DNA of 64,000 nucleotides from assembly GCF_007859855.1 (NCBI RefSeq), contig NZ_SJPK01000003.1:131182-195181 (forward strand), read 5' to 3'. The notes below the pieces were generated by a model. It was not told the origin of the DNA and searched no databases. It was given only the letters and a program-made list of their open reading frames with translations. This document shows, piece after piece, positions 35,768 through 47,988 of the stretch. The stretch's first letter is position 1; each line of letters begins with the position of its first letter. Source of the stretch: Allorhodopirellula solitaria (GTDB lineage Bacteria > Planctomycetota > Planctomycetia > Pirellulales > Pirellulaceae). Position numbers and translations under genes: made by a program.

Positions 35768-37147
35768 ATGACTACGAGTTCGTTTTGCCCCCGCCTCGGC
35801 GGCCCGTCCCGCGCCGCGTCGTTCATCCTAAGCGTCAGTCTGCTGGCGTTACTCATTGGCCTTCCCACATCGCCTGCGTTCGGCCAAGACACGGCGGCGG
35901 ATTCGGCGGGCGAGTCGGCAGAGACCACCGACGAAGCCTCCGATGAAACACAAGACGGCGGTGACGCCGAGCCCGCAGAGAACTCAGAGCCCGAAAAGGC
36001 GGATGAATCAAAATCCGGCGAAGGTGAAAGCAAACCAGCCGATGATGGCGAGAAACCGTCTGAGCCGACGTCGGAAGATGCTGCCGCCGATGCGGCTCAG
36101 TCCAAGGATGCGGAGTCGGAGCCCGTGGCGGACCCCGAATGGGTGGCCAAAGGGGTGTGGACGCTGCCACCGACCGAAGGCCCAGCAGCGATCGATTTTT
36201 CACTGGTAGGTGAATACGTCGGCGATCTCGGGGCAACGCAGGCCGATGGAGATGATTCCGCGGACGAGTCCGCTGAATCGTCAGACAACAATCGTTTGGG
36301 AGTTCAAATTCGCAACCTGGGCGACGGTGAGTTCGAAGCCCGCGCTTATTCAGGTGGCCTGCCGGGGCAAGAAGGCTATGTCAATGAAAAGCCGATGGTG
36401 TTGCTGGGGCGTCGCAGCGGCAAAACGCTCGTGCTTTCGGGCGGCCCCTGGGCCATGTTTGCTTCGCCTGACGGGTGCAAGATCATTGATGTGACCGGCT
36501 CCACGCTCGCTGAGTTGGAGCGGGTCGAGCGACGTAGCCCGACCTTGGGGGCGGCGGCGCCCGATGGTGCCACCGTGCTCTTCGACGGCAGCGACACGTC
36601 GGCATTCTCCCAGGCCGAGATGAACGAGCAAGGCCTACTGCAACAGGGGGCTGATATCCGCGAGATGCTGAGCGATTTCGATCTGCACCTGGAGTTCCGG
36701 ATTCCCCACATGCCCAAAATGACTGGACAAAAACGCGGCAACAGCGGGCTCTACCTGCAGGGCCGGTATGAATGCCAGGTCCTCGATTCGTTCGGGGAGG
36801 AGAAGGTTTTCAACGGCCTCGGCGCCCTGTATCGCTACAAAACGCCGAAAATCAACATGGCGTTCCCACCCTTGGTGTGGCAGACCTACGACATTCACTT
36901 TACCGCAGCCCGCTATGCCGCCGACGGCAGCAAAGTACGCAACGCTCGGGTGACTTCATGGATCAACGGGGTCAAAGTTCAAGATGATCAGGAACTGACT
37001 GGTCCGACCGGCGCCGGGCAAGACGAAACCCCGACGCTATTGCCAACCAAGATCCAGAACCACGGCGATCCCGTCCGCTTTCGCAATATCTGGGTCATCG
37101 ATCGAGGCCTCACCGGCGGCATCCAGTTCCCGCAGATGGCGAAATAA
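35768..37147 (+). CDS. DUF1080 (3-keto-disaccharide hydrolase-like) exported protein
   Basis: Starting at the ATG 35768, the signal SVSLLALLIGLPTSPAFGQ is followed by an acidic, low-complexity linker of about 95 residues (Asp, Glu, Ser, Ala). The second half has GLYLQGRYECQVLDSFGEEK, VWQTYDIHFTAARY and NHGDPVRFRNIWV, the DUF1080 beta-sandwich that ends in HG-P-FRNIW. The family binds or hydrolyses sugars and is expanded in planctomycetes. An upstream in-frame extension to 35651 has no signal-like property. Confidence 0.9.
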   Translation: MTTSSFCPRLGGPSRAASFILSVSLLALLIGLPTSPAFGQDTAADSAGESAETTDEASDETQDGGDAEPAENSEPEKADESKSGEGESKPADDGEKPSEPTSEDAAADAAQSKDAESEPVADPEWVAKGVWTLPPTEGPAAIDFSLVGEYVGDLGATQADGDDSADESAESSDNNRLGVQIRNLGDGEFEARAYSGGLPGQEGYVNEKPMVLLGRRSGKTLVLSGGPWAMFASPDGCKIIDVTGSTLAELERVERRSPTLGAAAPDGATVLFDGSDTSAFSQAEMNEQGLLQQGADIREMLSDFDLHLEFRIPHMPKMTGQKRGNSGLYLQGRYECQVLDSFGEEKVFNGLGALYRYKTPKINMAFPPLVWQTYDIHFTAARYAADGSKVRNARVTSWINGVKVQDDQELTGPTGAGQDETPTLLPTKIQNHGDPVRFRNIWVIDRGLTGGIQFPQMAK

Positions 37148-37415
37148 GACTGCTGACTCTGACTTTTCAATATTGCCCATTTGCTCTATTTCCCCAGGAG
37201 TGCGGCGAGCCGCTGCGCCACTGGGGCGGTTGAATTAGCCGCCCGAGACTCGGTTCTGGCAATCGTGGAATTTGGCTTGTGGACGAGTGGCTGGCTTTCG
37301 TAATGTCGCTTGCGGACGGGTCACCCTCGTGTGGATCGTCCGTGCTATTAAGTGCATTTCGACCACCATTGTATTGCAAAGTCGCCTGTTGGCTGCTGTT
37401 GTCCACCACACCGTT

Positions 37416-40400
37416 TTGCCACCGCGGCCCAAGCAAAAAAATTATTTTGCATGGACGCGGTTCGTCGCTGCGCCGTGGGCTACGACGGTGGCAATGGGCT
37501 TGCTAATGCTATTCTCGCCTGCTGCTGGGGCGGAGGAACCGGGCCGCGAAACCCTGCGACCGGTCCCCGCGGTCGCGATCCCCCAGGGGGCCGCCTTGAG
37601 TGTTCATGGCCAGACCGTCTACCGCTGGCAGCGTGAGCCAAGTTCCGCCTCGGCGACACCGATCGCTACCGCCGCAACCCCCATCGCAACGGGCACCGCA
37701 TCGCAATTGCCGCAGGATTGCACGTTATTACGAGGCGACTGTGTGCTCGAATACCAAGGAAAACGCTTTGAGGCGGAATCCATCCTGATGGTTGTCGACG
37801 GCCACGGTGACGCGATCCAAGTTCGATTGCTGATGGATCGGGTGGGCCTCGGGTCGGGCCAGACCACACGTGAACCGATCGTGGCCAGCCTGCGGTTGTC
37901 GGCGCCGCCGCAAATTCGCGCCCAGCAGTATCGAGGCCAGACGGAGGTGCCGGCGGACTGGTGGGCCAAGTGCGGCGTGGCACCGACCAACGCCGCTTCC
38001 ACGGGCCCCGCCTCCCACATTGCTCCGGTGCAGTACAGCGAACCCATTCCAGCGGGCGGGCCCACTCCAGCGGCGGAGTCTGTCTTGCCAGGCGATCCCC
38101 ACGCGTTCGTTCAACCGCTGCCCGCGCCCGCGCCCGAACCCGACATGCAGATGATGCCGCCGAGCGGTTTGACGTGGGATGAATCGGGAATCACCTCCGA
38201 CCCCGCGTTGCGTTCGCCGTCACAGCTCAATGGTCCTGTGAGGAGTTATGCGTCGCCGACACCGGCCGGTCCGACCGAACTCAACCCCGTCGTCCCGTTG
38301 CCTGAACCACCGATCATGACGGACTCCGGCGGCACAACAGGCGGCTGGGCCTATTCGATTGGTGGAGGTAGCAAGAGCATCGAGTTGCTCTCACGCGGAA
38401 CCTCCCACCCCACCGATTTTCAAACCATCGATCGAACCGAAAGCAACGAAACCATTGTGGTGGCGACAGGCGGGATCACCGTCTTGGTTCGTGATGTCAT
38501 GGCGCAAACTCCCACGGGGCTGCGCGTGCCGATTGGAACGGTTTCCCTGTCGGCCAACCGAATCGTTGCTTGGACGCCTCCGCTCGGGGATATTATCACC
38601 GGTGCGGCCGGCGTCTCGGATGCCGAGGGAGAGCTGTATCTCGAAGGGGATATCGTGGTCCGGCAAGGTGATCAAATCATCTATGCCGATGCGATGTATT
38701 ACAACGCGGCCCGCGAGGTCGGCGTGATCCTCGACGCCGAGGTGATTGCGACGATCCCACAAACCCAAGGCACCGCGCGAGTAAAAGCTGAGGTGATGCG
38801 TCAGGTCGCCCGAGGCAACTTCGTCGCCAACAACGCCGCCGTCACCAGCAGCCGGCTCGGCGTCCCACGCTATTGGTTGCAGAGCAACGAGCTGTCGCTG
38901 ACCCAGCGTCCCGTCTCGCGTGTCGATCCCGATACCAACCAAGTCATCTCCGATACCGAACCGTATGTCTCGAGCAGCGGTAATTTCGTGTATCTCGGCG
39001 GCGTCCCCGTGCTCTACTGGCCGCGGTTCTCCACCCCGCTGCGAAAGCCAACGTCGTACCTAAACGGCGCCAGTATCAAGAGTGACCAAATCTTTGGCCG
39101 ACAGGTGATGCTGGAATGGGATACGTTCCAACTCCTCGGCATGAATACACCCGACGGTGTGGAATCGAGTCTGTTAACGGACTACTTGAGCGAGCGTGGT
39201 CCCGCTCTCGGTTCGCACACCGACTACACGCTCCCCGGGCTCTTCGGTGTCGCCGGCCCCGTCGTGGGAACCTATGACAGCTATATCATCAAAGACCACG
39301 GGCTCGATAACATCGGCAACGGTCGCAATAACCTCGTTCCCGAAGAGGATGTTCGCGGTGCGGCCGTGTTGTTCCACCGGCATGATTTGGCCAATGGGTG
39401 GGAGTACACAGCGGAGTTAGGGTTCATTAGCGATCGCAACTTCCTCGAGCAATACTTCGAGAATCGCTGGGACCAGCGGGCCAATCGGACGACGGGGATG
39501 CGGTTGCGTAAATATCATGGTTCGCAACTGTTTGACGCCAATTTCAATGTCCAGGTCAACGATTTCTTTGAGGAAACTGAGCGGCTTCCTGAACTGAACC
39601 ACTACGCCCTCGGCGGATCGCTGCTCGGCGACCGCTTGACCTGGTCGATGCATAATCAGGTTGGCTACCAACGGCTCAATCCAGCCGACGCGCCTTTAGA
39701 TCCGGCGACCGCAGCGGTCACGGCGACCCTGCCCGGCGAGGTCAGCAGCGAGGGGATTGTCGCTCGCACCCGACAGGAGATATCGATGCCCATCGATGCT
39801 GGGCCTGTCAAAATTGCCCCCTTCGCTATCGGCGAAGCATCCCAGTACGGTCAAGACATCAATGGTGATGACCTGACGCGATTGTGGGGTGGCGGCGGGA
39901 TCCGCGCAAACCTGCCGCTCTCACGAATCGATCCCACCGTCCAGAGCAGCCTGCTCAACGTGCGTGGCCTGGCGCACAAAGTGAATCTCACGGCGGAATA
40001 CTTCTATGCCGACAGCAATACAGACTACGACGAGCTGCCCTACTACGACCCGCTCGATGATCATACCCAGCAGCAGTTCCGCAGGTCGTTCATCTACACG
40101 ACTTACGGTGGCATGCTCCCCGACCGGTTTGATCCACGCAGCTACGCCCTCCGGCAAGGTATCCAGGGGAACGTTACCAGCCCCAGTGACACGATCGCCG
40201 ACGACCTCCAGCAATTCAAGCTGGGGATGAACCATCGCTTCCAGACCAAGCGGGGTTTGCCCGGCCGGGAACGCATCGTCGATCTGTTTCGTTTCGACAT
40301 GCAAACCATCCTGATGCCCGAAGCGGATCGCGATAACTACGGCGAACTGGTCGGCCCGACGATTTTCGATGCCCAGTACAATCTTGGGGATCGGGTGGCG

Positions 40401-40811
40401 CTGCTCGGCGACGGCTACATCGACTTTTTCGACGATGGGTTGAGATCGCTGAGCGGCGGTGTCCGGACCAGTCGTCCGGGTCTCGGCGATCTCTACGTCG
40501 GCTTGCTGTCCCTCGAAGGGCCGATCAGCAGTACGGTCCTGCAAGCCAAAATTGACCACCGTTTGAACGAGAAATGGATCGTCTCAGCGGGCACTGTTTA
40601 TGACTTCGGTTCCACAGGCAGTAACACGCAATCGTTCGGGTTGACCCGGATCGGCGAGTCGTTCCTGTTCCAGATCGGAGCCAACGTTGACGCCGGCCGC
40701 GACAACACGAGTTTTGGGTTCACGTTTGAACCGCGATTCCTGCCCTCCTCACGGCTCGGGCTTCTCGGTGGGCAAATGATCCCACCGCCCGGTGTCGAGG
40801 GTCTCGAGTAG
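37416..40811 (+). CDS. lptD: LptD-like outer-membrane LPS assembly protein
   Basis: The frame is open from 37272. No ATG lies near; TTG at 37416 gives a basic n-region and the hydrophobic VAMGLLMLFSPAAGA signal, while ATG 37494 is an alternative. An OstA/LptA-like beta-jellyroll follows (DAEGELYLEGDIVVRQGDQIIYADAMYYN, RVKAEVMR), then a C-terminal beta-barrel region of about 550 residues with many aromatic, alternating strands, ending in a C-terminal strand. A proline-rich linker of roughly 150 residues precedes the jellyroll. The likely role is insertion of LPS into the outer membrane. Confidence 0.85.
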   Translation: MPPRPKQKNYFAWTRFVAAPWATTVAMGLLMLFSPAAGAEEPGRETLRPVPAVAIPQGAALSVHGQTVYRWQREPSSASATPIATAATPIATGTASQLPQDCTLLRGDCVLEYQGKRFEAESILMVVDGHGDAIQVRLLMDRVGLGSGQTTREPIVASLRLSAPPQIRAQQYRGQTEVPADWWAKCGVAPTNAASTGPASHIAPVQYSEPIPAGGPTPAAESVLPGDPHAFVQPLPAPAPEPDMQMMPPSGLTWDESGITSDPALRSPSQLNGPVRSYASPTPAGPTELNPVVPLPEPPIMTDSGGTTGGWAYSIGGGSKSIELLSRGTSHPTDFQTIDRTESNETIVVATGGITVLVRDVMAQTPTGLRVPIGTVSLSANRIVAWTPPLGDIITGAAGVSDAEGELYLEGDIVVRQGDQIIYADAMYYNAAREVGVILDAEVIATIPQTQGTARVKAEVMRQVARGNFVANNAAVTSSRLGVPRYWLQSNELSLTQRPVSRVDPDTNQVISDTEPYVSSSGNFVYLGGVPVLYWPRFSTPLRKPTSYLNGASIKSDQIFGRQVMLEWDTFQLLGMNTPDGVESSLLTDYLSERGPALGSHTDYTLPGLFGVAGPVVGTYDSYIIKDHGLDNIGNGRNNLVPEEDVRGAAVLFHRHDLANGWEYTAELGFISDRNFLEQYFENRWDQRANRTTGMRLRKYHGSQLFDANFNVQVNDFFEETERLPELNHYALGGSLLGDRLTWSMHNQVGYQRLNPADAPLDPATAAVTATLPGEVSSEGIVARTRQEISMPIDAGPVKIAPFAIGEASQYGQDINGDDLTRLWGGGGIRANLPLSRIDPTVQSSLLNVRGLAHKVNLTAEYFYADSNTDYDELPYYDPLDDHTQQQFRRSFIYTTYGGMLPDRFDPRSYALRQGIQGNVTSPSDTIADDLQQFKLGMNHRFQTKRGLPGRERIVDLFRFDMQTILMPEADRDNYGELVGPTIFDAQYNLGDRVALLGDGYIDFFDDGLRSLSGGVRTSRPGLGDLYVGLLSLEGPISSTVLQAKIDHRLNEKWIVSAGTVYDFGSTGSNTQSFGLTRIGESFLFQIGANVDAGRDNTSFGFTFEPRFLPSSRLGLLGGQMIPPPGVEGLE

Positions 40812-40817
40812 AACGTC

Positions 40818-41192
40818 ATGATCCAGACTTGGTTGCACAAATTCCGGGTCGCGTTCGCGGGACTGTTCTGGGCCTTGCGTGACCAGCCGAGCTTTCATGT
40901 CCACCTCAGTGTCGCAGCCGCCGTGATCGTCGTCGGGGTCCTACTGCCGCTGCAGCTCTGGCAATGGGCCGGGTTGATCTTCGCCATTGGGGCGGTCATC
41001 ACCGCCGAGCTATTCAACACCTCGCTGGAACTGCTCGTCGCGGTCATCCACCCCGATCGCGACCCCCGCATCGGCCGCGTCCTCGACGTAGCCGCCGCCG
41101 CAGTCCTAGCAGCCTCCCTCGCCGCCATCGCCATCGGCCTCCTGATCCTAGGCCCCGAAATCTACCTCTGGTTCGCGCCATCACAAGCTTAG
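40818..41192 (+). CDS. dgkA: Diacylglycerol/undecaprenol kinase
   Basis: This 124-residue membrane protein has the family's short form: FAGLFWALRDQPSFHVHLSVAAAV, AVITAELFNTSLELLVAVIHPD, DPRIGRVLDVAAAAVLAAS, with the ELFNTSLE box in the second helix and three transmembrane segments. It phosphorylates diacylglycerol or undecaprenol in the inner membrane. It starts 6 bases after the lptD stop, so the two are likely co-transcribed, joining LPS assembly to lipid carrier recycling. Confidence 0.93.
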   Translation: MIQTWLHKFRVAFAGLFWALRDQPSFHVHLSVAAAVIVVGVLLPLQLWQWAGLIFAIGAVITAELFNTSLELLVAVIHPDRDPRIGRVLDVAAAAVLAASLAAIAIGLLILGPEIYLWFAPSQA

Positions 41193-41461
41193 AACTCGCT
41201 GGCCTGCGTCGCCCGCTGCGTGAACCCGTTGAGAGAGTCCTGTCCCCCCACGCCCTCATGCCTGGTTGCACACGTCATTCCACGGCGAGCGCGTTTTAGA
41301 ACATAGCCGGTGGTTGGCGGGCGAGCGAAGACGACCGGAGACGTCCGGGAGAGCGGCTGGCGCGAAAAAACCCCGCCTAGCCGACCTAGCCCTCCAGCGG
41401 ATATCCTCCACGCATCGACCGTTGATCACCCGCACCTCATTTTCCCGTTTTTCCGCAAGCC

Positions 41462-43422
<1,961 letters not shown>

Positions 43423-43544
43423 AAACGGACGCCCCGGGGTTGGGATCGTTACCCGACACGCCTTTTTGAGCCAATCCCGACAGGGATTTTGGACAATGGC
43501 CGGTGGTTTGAGCGTAGCGAACACCAACGCAATGAGGAACTTTG

Positions 43545-46500
43545 ATGGCCCACACGCCACGGTCGTTTTCGCTGTTCTCCGTGATTCGTGCGACGCTGAG
43601 GTATCGCTCTGCGATCACCTTGGCAGTTGCTTTGGGAGTGGCCACCGCCACGGCGGTGATCACGGGGGCGCTGTTGGTGGGGGATTCCATGCGGTCCAGC
43701 TTGCGAGCCCTGACCGTCGAGCGACTCGGCCGCATCGAATCGATTTTGGCACCCGGTCAGTTCTTCCCCATCGATCGAGTTGAAGTTAGTGGCGGGTCGA
43801 TCTCGGCCAGCGATAAGTCAGCGGTCAGCGTGATCCTGTTCCCCGGCGGCAGTGTTGAAACGAAGATTATCAAGCCCCTCGAACCCGCTGCCGATGCGGA
43901 GCCACCGAGCGGGTTGCCGCGAATCCGTCACGTCGGCGGCGTGCAGATTGTCGGAGCGGATGAATCATTCTGGGATCTCGACGTATCCGGGGTCCGCCCC
44001 GACGTCATGCCGGGTGAAACCAGCGTGGTGCTCAATCAGTCCGCTGCCGATGAACTCGAGGTCAGCGTGGGTGATGAAGTCACACTGCGTTTGCCCGTCG
44101 AAGCGGCCGTGCCGGCCGACAGCCCGTTAGGCAAACGGGAGATCCAAGGCGAGGGTTTGCCCCGCATGGAGGTCGTCGCCATCGTCCCGGATCGTGGGCT
44201 CGGTCGATTCTCTTTGACCGCCAGCCAGAGCGCGCCCAAGACCGTTTTCGTATCGCGTGAAGTCGTCGCCGATGTCCTCGATCGGCCCGGCCAAGCCAAT
44301 GCGATATTGTTCGATCACCCGCTCGATGCCGATGCGGTCGCGCTCAATCTGGAAACATTGCGGTGGAATCTGCAACGCGTCGAGCCAGGCCCGGCGGTCG
44401 ACTACATTTCACTCTCGAGCGACAATCTGTTGCTCTCGCAGGCCGCGGTGGATCGAATCAAAGAAAGCCTGCCGCCCGGTGACGTGACCGAGGTAATGAC
44501 CTACCTCGCCAATGCGATCGAGCGAGAGGCCGAGCCCGAAAAGGTGTCCGACACCATTGTGTCCGACACCATTGTCGCGAGTGTTCCCTATAGCACGATT
44601 TCAGCCATCGATTCGGGGCCGACGTTGCAGCTCGATTTTCGGCCCCCTGAGGGAATGAGTCTGGAGGACCGGATTCCGATCGTGCTCAATCGCTGGGCGG
44701 CGGATCGCTTGGGTGTCGAGGTGGGTGCCGCGGTCCAGGTTCATTACTACGAGCCTGAGGTGGAGCGTGGTAAAGAGGTCGAGCATTCCTTCGCGGCCGT
44801 GCTCACGCAGATCGTTCCGCTGACGCCCCGCGCCGGCCCGTATCGGCCTGGACGTCCCGGTGACTACGACGAACCGATCACTGCCTACAACGATCCTAAT
44901 CTGACACCGGAGGTTCCCGGTGTGACGGATCAAGCGTCGATTGGCGATTGGGACCTGCCGTTCGCCTTGGAGAGGAAGATTGAACCAGAGGACGATCAAT
45001 ACTGGAACGAGCATGGCTTGACGCCCAAGGCCTTCATTCCGCTGGCGGCGGGACAGAATCGATTCGGCAGCCGATTTGGCGAGACGACCAGCCTGAGGAT
45101 CTCCCCCGAATATGACCTCGCCGAGCTCGAGTCGATGATCACGGCGGCGATTGCGCCGATTCGAGCGGACCTGGGCTGGGTGCCCCGTTCGATTCGTAGC
45201 GAGCAGCTCGCCGCGTCCAAAGGCACGACGCCCTTTGATGGGTTGTTCTTGGCGTTGTCGATGTTCGTCATCTTCGCAGCGATGATGTTGATTGCGTTGT
45301 TATTGCGATTGGGAATGCTGCAGCGGATCGATGAATTCGGCACGTTGCTCGCCGTGGGTTTCTCGCCACGGCGGGTGATGGGGTTGGTGTTGGGTGAGTC
45401 TGCGATCACATCGACGGTCGGGGTTCTCATCGGGCTGGTCGGAGGCGTGGGCTATGCTGCGTTTGTTCTGTGGGCGCTGCGTTCCTGGTGGGTCGGTGCG
45501 GTCACGGTACCGTTCTTGCGTTTTCACGCTACGCCGCTGTCGATCGTTTTGGGCGGTGTCGGCGGCTGGCTGGTGTGCATGGCGACGGCAGCATGGACAT
45601 TGCGGTTTCTGCTGCGACTCAACCCCGCAGCCCTGCTCGGCGGGCACCGCGTGTCGGACAAGACCAACCCGGCAGACGCTTCGCGATGGTGGGACCGCGT
45701 TCGTGTGCGTCCGGTCGCCATGGGGCTGTTGGTTCTACTGGCGATGGGGGCAGCGGCGGCAGGTGCTCGGGGCAGTGCGCAAGCTGCCGCAGGAGGTTTT
45801 GTCGGTGCCGGGATGCTGCTGTTGATCGCCTCCCTGCTGGGCATCTACGGATGGCTGGCTCGACGTCGCACGATGCGGCTTTCGCTGCCGGCGCTGGCCA
45901 CTGCCAATGCGCAGCGCAACCCGCTACGCAGCACACTGACGATTGGGCTCGTCGCGACGGCCGCCTTCCTGATCTTATCGATCACGGCGTTTCGCATGTC
46001 GCCGTCGGAAGAGGGGACGGGCGGATTCGATCTAATCGCCGAAGCGGGAACACCGATTTCACTCGACCTTCATGACCCCGTCGTGCGGGAGGATCTACTC
46101 GGTCGCGATGCCGAGTCGCTAACCGAGGCGACGATCGTGACCTGCCGGATGCGCAGCGGTGAGGACGCCAGTTGCAATAATCTCTATCAAGCGACCCGGC
46201 CGACCGTGTTGGGGATTCCCGCAAAGAGCGATCTGGAAAGTTTTGGTTGGGCAGCGTCCGGTGCCGACGCTGGGGAGGCACCCTGGCAGCTGCTCGAGCG
46301 ACCGGCCAGCGGGACGATGGATGATCCGATCCCGGTGGTAATCGACCAGAACACCGCGATGTGGAGTTTGCAGATGACGGGCGGAATCGGCCAAGAGAAA
46401 ACGTTTGATTACGGCGAGGGCAAGTCGCTCACGTTCCAGGTCGTTGGCTTGCTCGCCGGATCAATTTTGCAGGGCAAGTTAATGATCGGCGAGAGCAATT

Positions 46501-47069
46501 TTGAAGCTGCGTTTCCCAGCGAGAGTGGTTACCGCTACTTTCTGATTCGCTCGGGTAAGGGCGAAGATCCCGAGACCATTTCCGCGGCTTTGGAATCTCG
46601 GTTGGTCGATATTGGCATGGATGTGAAATCGGCACCCCAGGTACTCAGCGGGATGCTGGCGGTCCAGAACACCTATCTACGCACCTTCCAAAGTCTCGGG
46701 GCGCTCGGGTTGCTGCTCGGCACGATTGGGTTGGCGATTTCCCAGCTTCGCAGCGTGCTCGAACGCCGCAATGAACTCGCGGTGCTGCGGGCCGTCGGGT
46801 TCACCCGGGCACGCTTGGCGAAACTCGTCATGGGTGAGAATTTTGTGTTACTGATCTTGGGCATGGGCTGTGGTGTGGTGACGGCGATATTAGCGGTGCT
46901 GCCCTACGCATGGATGACAGGCAATTCGGTACCGATCGCTGAACCGCTGTGGATCCTGCTAGGAATTCTGACCTTTGGGATGCTAGCGGGCTTGATCGCA
47001 GTTTGGCGGGTCGCGACATTGCCGCTTTTGGAATCCCTGCGAGCCGAACATGCTGCGATTGAACTTTGA
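43545..47069 (+). CDS. FtsX-type ABC transporter permease, large
   Basis: This 1174-residue membrane protein begins with a helix and a large periplasmic MacB-like domain (LVGDSMRSSLRALTVERL), then FtsX-like segments (MLIALLLRLGMLQRIDEFGTLLAVGFSPRRVM; a second set near the C-terminus, LGLAISQLRSVLERRNELAVLRAVGF), the duplicated layout of lipoprotein-type or macrolide-type exporters. The ATG at 43545 follows AATGAGGAAC. No ATPase gene is adjacent, so the partner must lie elsewhere. An in-frame 15-base tandem duplication lies at 44544-44573. The last 20 bases overlap the lipoate-ligase-type gene. Confidence 0.9.
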   Translation: MAHTPRSFSLFSVIRATLRYRSAITLAVALGVATATAVITGALLVGDSMRSSLRALTVERLGRIESILAPGQFFPIDRVEVSGGSISASDKSAVSVILFPGGSVETKIIKPLEPAADAEPPSGLPRIRHVGGVQIVGADESFWDLDVSGVRPDVMPGETSVVLNQSAADELEVSVGDEVTLRLPVEAAVPADSPLGKREIQGEGLPRMEVVAIVPDRGLGRFSLTASQSAPKTVFVSREVVADVLDRPGQANAILFDHPLDADAVALNLETLRWNLQRVEPGPAVDYISLSSDNLLLSQAAVDRIKESLPPGDVTEVMTYLANAIEREAEPEKVSDTIVSDTIVASVPYSTISAIDSGPTLQLDFRPPEGMSLEDRIPIVLNRWAADRLGVEVGAAVQVHYYEPEVERGKEVEHSFAAVLTQIVPLTPRAGPYRPGRPGDYDEPITAYNDPNLTPEVPGVTDQASIGDWDLPFALERKIEPEDDQYWNEHGLTPKAFIPLAAGQNRFGSRFGETTSLRISPEYDLAELESMITAAIAPIRADLGWVPRSIRSEQLAASKGTTPFDGLFLALSMFVIFAAMMLIALLLRLGMLQRIDEFGTLLAVGFSPRRVMGLVLGESAITSTVGVLIGLVGGVGYAAFVLWALRSWWVGAVTVPFLRFHATPLSIVLGGVGGWLVCMATAAWTLRFLLRLNPAALLGGHRVSDKTNPADASRWWDRVRVRPVAMGLLVLLAMGAAAAGARGSAQAAAGGFVGAGMLLLIASLLGIYGWLARRRTMRLSLPALATANAQRNPLRSTLTIGLVATAAFLILSITAFRMSPSEEGTGGFDLIAEAGTPISLDLHDPVVREDLLGRDAESLTEATIVTCRMRSGEDASCNNLYQATRPTVLGIPAKSDLESFGWAASGADAGEAPWQLLERPASGTMDDPIPVVIDQNTAMWSLQMTGGIGQEKTFDYGEGKSLTFQVVGLLAGSILQGKLMIGESNFEAAFPSESGYRYFLIRSGKGEDPETISAALESRLVDIGMDVKSAPQVLSGMLAVQNTYLRTFQSLGALGLLLGTIGLAISQLRSVLERRNELAVLRAVGFTRARLAKLVMGENFVLLILGMGCGVVTAILAVLPYAWMTGNSVPIAEPLWILLGILTFGMLAGLIAVWRVATLPLLESLRAEHAAIEL

Positions 47070-47853
47070 GAGCGCCGCGCCGCCGCACGAACTGGCGCGT
47101 GATGAAGCGATGCTGCAGTGGGCTGACCGGGTCGTCGAAAACGCCGTTGTTCGAAGTGGGGACGGCGGCAATCGCGGACTGCACGAGCGTGAGGAACAGG
47201 CAGAGGCGGGGACCGACACGGCTTTGTTTCGGGTGTGGCGGTTTCGCAGCCCAACGGTGATCCTCGGCAGGAGTTCGCGGATCGATGAGGAGGTCGACCG
47301 CGTTTGGTGCGCCCGGCAGGGAATGGACGTCTTGCGCCGCTGCACCGGGGGTGCCTCCGTCGTCGGTGGTCCGGGATGTCTGATGTACAGCGTCGTGGTG
47401 GGGGTGCCCTCGAGCGGTGGGCTTCGCAATATCGACGCAGCTCACGACTATGTGATGCAGCGGGTACTTGGGGCTGTCCGCAGGCAGTTGCCTGATGCCG
47501 AGCGGCTGGGAATTTGCGATCTGACGTGGCGGGGGCGCAAGTTCTCAGGAAACAGTCTGCGTGTGGCCCGTCATCACCTGCTCTATCACGGCACCATCCT
47601 GATCGATGCCGACCTGGATCGGATTGCCAAGTCTTTGACTTATGCACCTCGTCAGCCCGAGTATCGTCGTGGCCGTGACCATCGTAGTTTCATCTGCAAC
47701 GTCGACTTGGACGAAGCCAGGTTGGTGCAGGCGTTGGCGGAGGAATTTGGGGTGCGGGGCGAATCGGCGGGGCTGGAGGATACGATTGCAGGGATCGCCG
47801 CTGAGCTGTGGGAATCGCGGTATCGCGACCCCGGTTGGCACGAGCGTCGTTGA
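47050..47853 (+). CDS. Lipoate-protein ligase/octanoyltransferase family protein
   Basis: The 267-residue protein has the BPL/LplA/LipB fold: RFRSPTVILGRSSRI, VLRRCTGGASVVGGPG (RRxTGG lipoyl-binding loop), CLMYSVVV and RKFSGNSLRVARHHLLYHGTIL with the conserved lysine (RKFSGN). It attaches or transfers lipoyl/octanoyl groups to carrier proteins. The C-terminal half beyond SLTYAPRQPEYRRGRDHRSF resembles LplA/LipM accessory helices. Which of ligase or octanoyltransferase it is cannot be told. The ATG overlaps the FtsX gene's end by 20 bases, suggesting coupling. Confidence 0.85.
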   Translation: MLRLNFESAAPPHELARDEAMLQWADRVVENAVVRSGDGGNRGLHEREEQAEAGTDTALFRVWRFRSPTVILGRSSRIDEEVDRVWCARQGMDVLRRCTGGASVVGGPGCLMYSVVVGVPSSGGLRNIDAAHDYVMQRVLGAVRRQLPDAERLGICDLTWRGRKFSGNSLRVARHHLLYHGTILIDADLDRIAKSLTYAPRQPEYRRGRDHRSFICNVDLDEARLVQALAEEFGVRGESAGLEDTIAGIAAELWESRYRDPGWHERR

Positions 47854-47988
47854 GGTTCGGAGAATTTCTTCCCATTGCCCGGAAAATTTGATACAGTACG
47901 ATTAATCGATCATGCGAGCGTGCGGAAATGCCCTCATGGGGGTTTTAGCATCGCTGCTTATTCACATTATTGTTTTGGAAGGAATCTG

